Positions 60,601-64,000 of a DNA stretch of 64,000 bases are shown one piece after another; position 1 is the stretch's first letter; every line of letters begins with the position of its first letter. The notes below the pieces were generated by a model that saw nothing but the letters and a program-made list of their open reading frames with translations, searched no databases and was not told the origin of the DNA. This DNA comes from an uncultured Acetatifactor sp. Its GTDB lineage: Bacteria; Bacillota; Clostridia; Lachnospirales; Lachnospiraceae. The position numbers and the translations under genes were made by a program. The stretch lies in the NCBI GenBank assembly GCA_934426825.1, contig CAKRYI010000014.1:1-64000 (forward strand), given 5' to 3'.

Positions 60601-63600
60601 AGACCTTGAAATACGGCGGAATGATGCAGAGTGCTTCAAACGGCTATTACCTGCTCACACAAGGTAACTGGTATCTGACCGGCAATCTGGAACTTGATGC
60701 GCCGATTAAGATTGCCGGTGACGTCAACCTCTGTCTCAACGGCTACAGCATTATACTGAAAGCAGATGGGAATGTTATAGAGATTGGCGTGTCCGGTGAT
60801 GTCAATGCTGCCAAGCTCACCCTGTGTGACTGCAAGCAAAACGGTACTGCTGCCGGGTACGGTCACATTACCCATGGCACAGGCGATAGCGGCAAATACA
60901 CCGGCAGAGGCGTGAAGTTGTGCGCCGAAAATACCGTTTTCACTATGTACGGCGGCAAGATATGCGATAACCAAATTGTTGCCGCTAACAGCACAGGCGC
61001 AGGTGTGGATGTTCCCGCAAAGACGTATTTTAATATGTATGGCGGAGAAATCAGTGGCAACACGTTTACCGGAACATACGGCATGGGTGGAGGTGTCTAT
61101 ACCGCCGGCACAACGTCCATCGGCGGCAATGCAAAGATTTTTGACAATCAGGTAAATGTTTCCGGCGGAAAAGGCGGCGGTATTTTCGCAGATGACGGAG
61201 CAGCGCTTTATGTCTCCGGCAATGTACAGGTGACAGACAATCAGGACGGCTACTTTGACTCTCAGGGCGGCAGCAATGTTTACCTCAAAAGCGCCGCCAT
61301 ACCTATCAGTGTGAAAGGACAGTTAGGAAACGGTGCGAGAATCGGCGTGACTCTGAGCGATAAGGCTTGTCCCGAAGACGGCGAGACCGTGATTATTGCA
61401 CAGACTGTCCCTGACACCGGGGAGAGCGGAACCGGCTGGATTCAGACCGGCAATTTTGTCAGTGATTACAGCAGATTTTACAAGTTGAACGTGTCCGATG
61501 ACGGCATGGCTGCAAAACTTGAGCTGCATGACCATATCTGGGAGGCACGAAGCAGTTCGCCTGAAAATATTCTTAAGGAGCGCTGCACGGTCGGAATCTG
61601 TAATGCCGTCCGCGGCGTCCTGACGTTGACGGCGAGTGACGAGGATTACACCGGCAGCCCCTATAACGGTGCAGGCTGGACAGTGGATGATAAATGGCAG
61701 CTTTCAACTACGGATGTAGAGATTAGCTACGAAAAGAAGAGCAGCAGCGGCAAATTTACGGCTCTGACCGAAGCGCCTACCGCATGGGGAGACTACCGCG
61801 TCAAACTTACCTTGGATGGTGCGTCTGCCACGAAGGAGTTTTCCATCAAACCGCATAATCTGATTCCCAGTGACTTTATCTTTACTCCGCCGGAAAATCT
61901 GAACTATGACGGTCAGCCCAAGGCGGCAACGGTGACACTGCCTGAAAACAAGGCAGGCGCCGCAGGTACCATCACAGTGAAGTATTTTGACGAGAAACAC
62001 AATCTCATCGCTGATGCGGACGGTAACCCTGCCGCCGGTGTAACGAAAGCCGGTACCTATACGGTGGAGATTGATGTAACGGCAGGCAAGAGCTACAATA
62101 GCGTGAGCAACATGTCCAACCCGACGGAGTGGACATTCACAATCGGGAAGAGACCTGTTAAGATTACCGGTATCACGGCGAAGAACAAGAGTTATGACGG
62201 TACTACCAAAGCTACATTCGATTACAGCCAAGTGGGCTTTGACGGCAAACTGGACGGCGATACCCTGACCGTTGAACTCCAAGGCGTCTTCGCTGACAAG
62301 AATGCGGGTAAGAACAAGAACATAACGATTGCTGCTGTGGTTCTCGGCGGCGAAAGTGCGTCGAATTACCGGATTGCGGAGGACAGCCTGCCCGTGCTTA
62401 CGGCGGACATCACCCCCATAGAACTGGCAGTCACGAATGTGACGGTTGCGGATAAAACCTACGACGGCACAGCGACAGCGACTGTCACGGACGTGGCATT
62501 TGATGGTCTTGTGACCGGCGATACTTTGATTAGCGGAACGGATTATACCGTAAACGGCACGTTTGCGGATGGAAATGCCGGTTACGACAAGGTCGCCACT
62601 GTCACGGTTAAGCTGGCGGACAGTGTAACGAACTACACGTTCAAAGACGGCAGCACAAGCACAGAATGCAAAAAAGGTAGTTGTACGATTGAAAAGGCAG
62701 TTGTAACCAAGCCTGCCCCTGTGGAACTAACCATTATCAACGGTGCAGCCAAAATCTACAGGATTGCGCTTCCGAGCCTGCCGGCACTGGAAGCACCCAA
62801 GGACTATGGCAAAAGCAAGTATGCAATGCCGCAGGAGGTAACCGGTACTACAGGCTATCTCTACGTGGCGGAGGTTGATGACAACTCAAAAGAGCTGATG
62901 CTGGATGTCTCCAACACAGGCAATGTCATTGGCAATATCGGTACCGTTACGGTTGCGGTGGTGACGGACAACTATGAGGATATTATACTGACGTTCAATA
63001 TTAAGGCATCGGACAAGATTCCTCCGCAGCTGGAGGCTGGTACGCTGGTACTCGCCCCCACCGAAATCACTTATGGCGAAGCGCTGGGCAGCATTACCAT
63101 TTCCGGTACAATGAAGGCAGACGACACCGTAGTTCCCGGCACATTTGCATGGCAGGCTCCTGACACGGTTCTGGATGCGGGAACTCATAATAATGTGGCA
63201 TGGAAGTTTACACCGGCTGATGCACAGACCTATGAGGAGATCACAGGCGTTGCAAACGTCAAGGTCAACAAGGCAGCGCAAAGCGGTGCGGTCAGAATGT
63301 ACAACTATACTTATAATGAAACTCCGGAAATGCCGAAACTGACGGGGCGGACGGGTGACAGTAACGCCACAGTGACCTACTATTACAGCACTGCCGGTGG
63401 AAACAGCGGCGGCACGGAATGGAAAGACATTCAGCCGACCACGCTGAACGCCGGTGTCTACAGTATGTACGCTGTGATTGGTGAGACTGCAAACTACAGC
63501 GGGTTTACCACACCCACCGTGAAATTTCAGGTATGGGAGGCTTCGCCGAACTACACAGGACCTGCCGGGCAGACGGCGAAATACGGACAGAAACTCGGTG

Positions 63601-64000
63601 AAATCATACTGGATAACCCGGCTGGCAATATGCCCGGTACATGGAGCTGGCATGAACCTGATACGGTGCTTGACCAAATCGGTACCTCAAAGCATTACGC
63701 CGAGTTCACGCCTGATGACACAAATTATAAGTCAGTAGATTTCGTCGAAGTCGAGGTAACAGTGGAACAGGGTGATGGCAAAAATCTTGCTACGGTGGAG
63801 CTTTCACAGAAATATGCGGATACCTCCGACCATACTTATACACCGGACTGGTCAGGACTTCCTGCCGGTCAGACATGGAATTATGACTGCGAATACAGCG
63901 TAAGCAGCGGCTCGACCGCCACACTTACAAAGAAAAATGTTTCCGCTGCAAACGGTGAGCTGACCTATGCGGTTTCAGGCGGCAAGGCAGGAGACAAAAT
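57633..64000 (+). CDS. Giant secreted beta-helix/YDG-repeat surface protein (partial, runs off the window)
   Basis: At least 2122 codons, open to the window end. The ATG at 57633 follows AAAGGAGGAGG. A signal peptide (MKKRVLSLFMAFTLCF, cut near residue 26) is followed by a Gly/Ser-rich part, then three large blocks that each start with a GYYYLT/LCLNG pattern (near 58130, 59490 and 60640) and continue with short beta-helix repeats of the type GGGVYV-x-GTFTM-GGTISGNT. From about 61600 come repeated YDG/MBG and Ig-like modules, with KSYDGTTKA and KTYDGTATA. The frame shows no break. It is probably a cell-surface adhesin or glycan-binding protein, with any anchor beyond the window. Confidence 0.88.
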   Translation, partial: MKKRVLSLFMAFTLCFSMQPTMVFAEGTSVAAEQEVQSSESTTGVDATGGISGGDVSGGDTGTQNTEKDATVKAVQELIDALPDEVTAENAEAVGAQLAAIDKTMAALTKEQAAGLNMTRYENICEALNALVAVQYEHVGSHGFELPTGKTWEAINNADELRNASENGYYYLTAPITLDAEWTPVDGMVLCLNGKTITMEADKDVITVGKGYTFTLCDCTGNGKITHGDKTADEKYSGGGVNISQSSGSFYMYGGNITGNTAGGTGNSTHGGGVYVLFCNFYMYGGSISGNTADEGGGVCIGYNAKCTMSGGTIGGTEDDDANIDTNSSACGAGVFISPSAEFNMTGGTISGNTGSYGGGVYVGGTFTISNNAVITGHNVSGVYVADGGTFNMNGGTVSQNQKCGVHSYNGNINMTGGNISGNTGSFGGGVYLGNKAKFTMTGGSITGNNATGSQKCAGGMYVAGTMTVSGNVRIMDNWGGGELSGDVYVKGDNGIKSNLHLSTESNAVPTTITISGPLTGGAGCIGVSKLAGSMPTYGNPIKIVVSGSYTPTDDDIKCFIADADNRYQITKSDDNTTLYLDVKPHEQHPICGAACEDGGNHANLTDWTGVSTLDNTMQKGNYYLTDDVTLTAAWKPADGTALCLNGHSIKVDANDDAIIVSEDVNFTLTDCDGNGVITHNSGKKSSGVTVGGTFTMYGGIISGNAMETSGGGVIVNSTGTFTMCGGTISGNTAGTLGGGVCVGSGTFTMTGSAKISGNKAVNGGGVYVEQGTFTMDDGSIYGNTAKNNGGGVYNNGTFIMTNGTIGGVGSNPSNDAVNGGGVYVAGYGTFKMGGINKTPQVFGNYITGKGAGVYADGILELSGGVQILDNNGGDSSDIYLPGDKTIRITGKLINPKTIGITLENPPSVEGNNVVFAEGNNYQLTDDDTKAFFYNDDYNWETYTVQRDGKWLRMYRGEPHRHTVCDGSGCTDDSHGNVLFNALTYDETGKTLKYGGMMQSASNGYYLLTQGNWYLTGNLELDAPIKIAGDVNLCLNGYSIILKADGNVIEIGVSGDVNAAKLTLCDCKQNGTAAGYGHITHGTGDSGKYTGRGVKLCAENTVFTMYGGKICDNQIVAANSTGAGVDVPAKTYFNMYGGEISGNTFTGTYGMGGGVYTAGTTSIGGNAKIFDNQVNVSGGKGGGIFADDGAALYVSGNVQVTDNQDGYFDSQGGSNVYLKSAAIPISVKGQLGNGARIGVTLSDKACPEDGETVIIAQTVPDTGESGTGWIQTGNFVSDYSRFYKLNVSDDGMAAKLELHDHIWEARSSSPENILKERCTVGICNAVRGVLTLTASDEDYTGSPYNGAGWTVDDKWQLSTTDVEISYEKKSSSGKFTALTEAPTAWGDYRVKLTLDGASATKEFSIKPHNLIPSDFIFTPPENLNYDGQPKAATVTLPENKAGAAGTITVKYFDEKHNLIADADGNPAAGVTKAGTYTVEIDVTAGKSYNSVSNMSNPTEWTFTIGKRPVKITGITAKNKSYDGTTKATFDYSQVGFDGKLDGDTLTVELQGVFADKNAGKNKNITIAAVVLGGESASNYRIAEDSLPVLTADITPIELAVTNVTVADKTYDGTATATVTDVAFDGLVTGDTLISGTDYTVNGTFADGNAGYDKVATVTVKLADSVTNYTFKDGSTSTECKKGSCTIEKAVVTKPAPVELTIINGAAKIYRIALPSLPALEAPKDYGKSKYAMPQEVTGTTGYLYVAEVDDNSKELMLDVSNTGNVIGNIGTVTVAVVTDNYEDIILTFNIKASDKIPPQLEAGTLVLAPTEITYGEALGSITISGTMKADDTVVPGTFAWQAPDTVLDAGTHNNVAWKFTPADAQTYEEITGVANVKVNKAAQSGAVRMYNYTYNETPEMPKLTGRTGDSNATVTYYYSTAGGNSGGTEWKDIQPTTLNAGVYSMYAVIGETANYSGFTTPTVKFQVWEASPNYTGPAGQTAKYGQKLGEIILDNPAGNMPGTWSWHEPDTVLDQIGTSKHYAEFTPDDTNYKSVDFVEVEVTVEQGDGKNLATVELSQKYADTSDHTYTPDWSGLPAGQTWNYDCEYSVSSGSTATLTKKNVSAANGELTYAVSGGKAGDK
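58380..61260 (+). repeat. Beta-helix coding repeats
   Basis: Dozens of 60-90-base imperfect repeats encoding GGxxYV...FTMxGGxISGNT-like units, in three blocks separated by conserved LCLNG segments. The repeats open long reverse-strand frames, which are artefacts. Confidence 0.85.

Noticed and set aside
58380..61260. Repeat array that might suggest CRISPR
   Set aside because: Repeats are imperfect, of variable length and in frame with a coding sequence; no cas genes are present.

Overview
The window reads as the chromosome of an anaerobic Firmicute, most likely a Lachnospiraceae-type (Clostridia) gut bacterium. The reasons are conserved gene blocks with clostridial order (yicC-remA-gmk-rpoZ, rimO-pgsA-cinA-recA-recX-rny, pyrH-frr-uppS-cdsA-dxr-rseP), nudF next to spoIIM, Gram-positive-type ribosome binding sites, DUF4317 and HAAS proteins, a Spo0A-type DNA-binding protein, and tRNA genes without an encoded CCA. 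I cannot name the species.

Layout. 1-8.7 kb: tRNA-Asp and tRNA-Val, a very large secreted GH16 beta-glucanase with several carbohydrate-binding-like modules and a C-terminal LysM, a YhfC-type membrane protein, an HPr-like protein, tRNA-Arg and a hipBA toxin-antitoxin pair. 8.7-15 kb: on the minus strand, an oadB gene with a 42-residue oadG, preceded by what looks like a complete yybP-ykoY (Mn2+) riboswitch with its terminator. Then on the plus strand a HAAS-type membrane protein, a tiny Asn-rich gene behind a sigma-G-like promoter, an rRNA methyltransferase, a degenerate amidase, rdgB and yfcE. 15.0-19.5 kb: a compact integrative element in the 3' end of a tRNA-Thr gene, with 31-bp att direct repeats, arm-type repeats, a tyrosine integrase, an XRE regulator and AT-rich cargo that includes a protein with a HEPN-like RNxxxH motif. 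19.6-27 kb: a CoA-dehydratase-activase-like gene pair, a second tRNA-Thr, a probable type I toxin/antisense-RNA locus, an orphan Phd/YefM antitoxin, a rhodanese-TtcA fusion, zinc-ribbon membrane protein, DUF4317 and a Spo0A effector domain without a receiver.

27-54.5 kb is mostly core: glgA, a MurJ/SpoVB-like flippase, rqcH, yicC, remA, gmk, rpoZ, rimO, pgsA, cinA, recA (with two LexA-type boxes), recX, rny, an aminotransferase, nudF, spoIIM, a DAHP synthase, small regulators with a candidate C-rich small RNA, a polysaccharide deacetylase, a bactofilin, then the pyrH-frr and uppS-cdsA-dxr-rseP blocks. 54.7-57.3 kb: a small signalling locus with a PP2C-like protein lacking expected metal ligands, a compact Ser/Thr kinase, and a CheY-SARP regulator whose phospho-acceptor Asp is Asn. 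57.3-64 kb: a long structured 5' leader and a giant secreted repeat protein (beta-helix repeats, YDG/MBG-like and Ig-like modules) that runs off the window end.

The strongest candidates for something new are the Mn2+-riboswitch/OadBG pairing, the structured leader of the giant surface protein, the type I toxin-antitoxin candidate at 22.4-22.8 kb, the mini integrative element with HEPN-like cargo, and the signalling locus built from degenerate partners. All calls come from reading the sequence; no database search was run.
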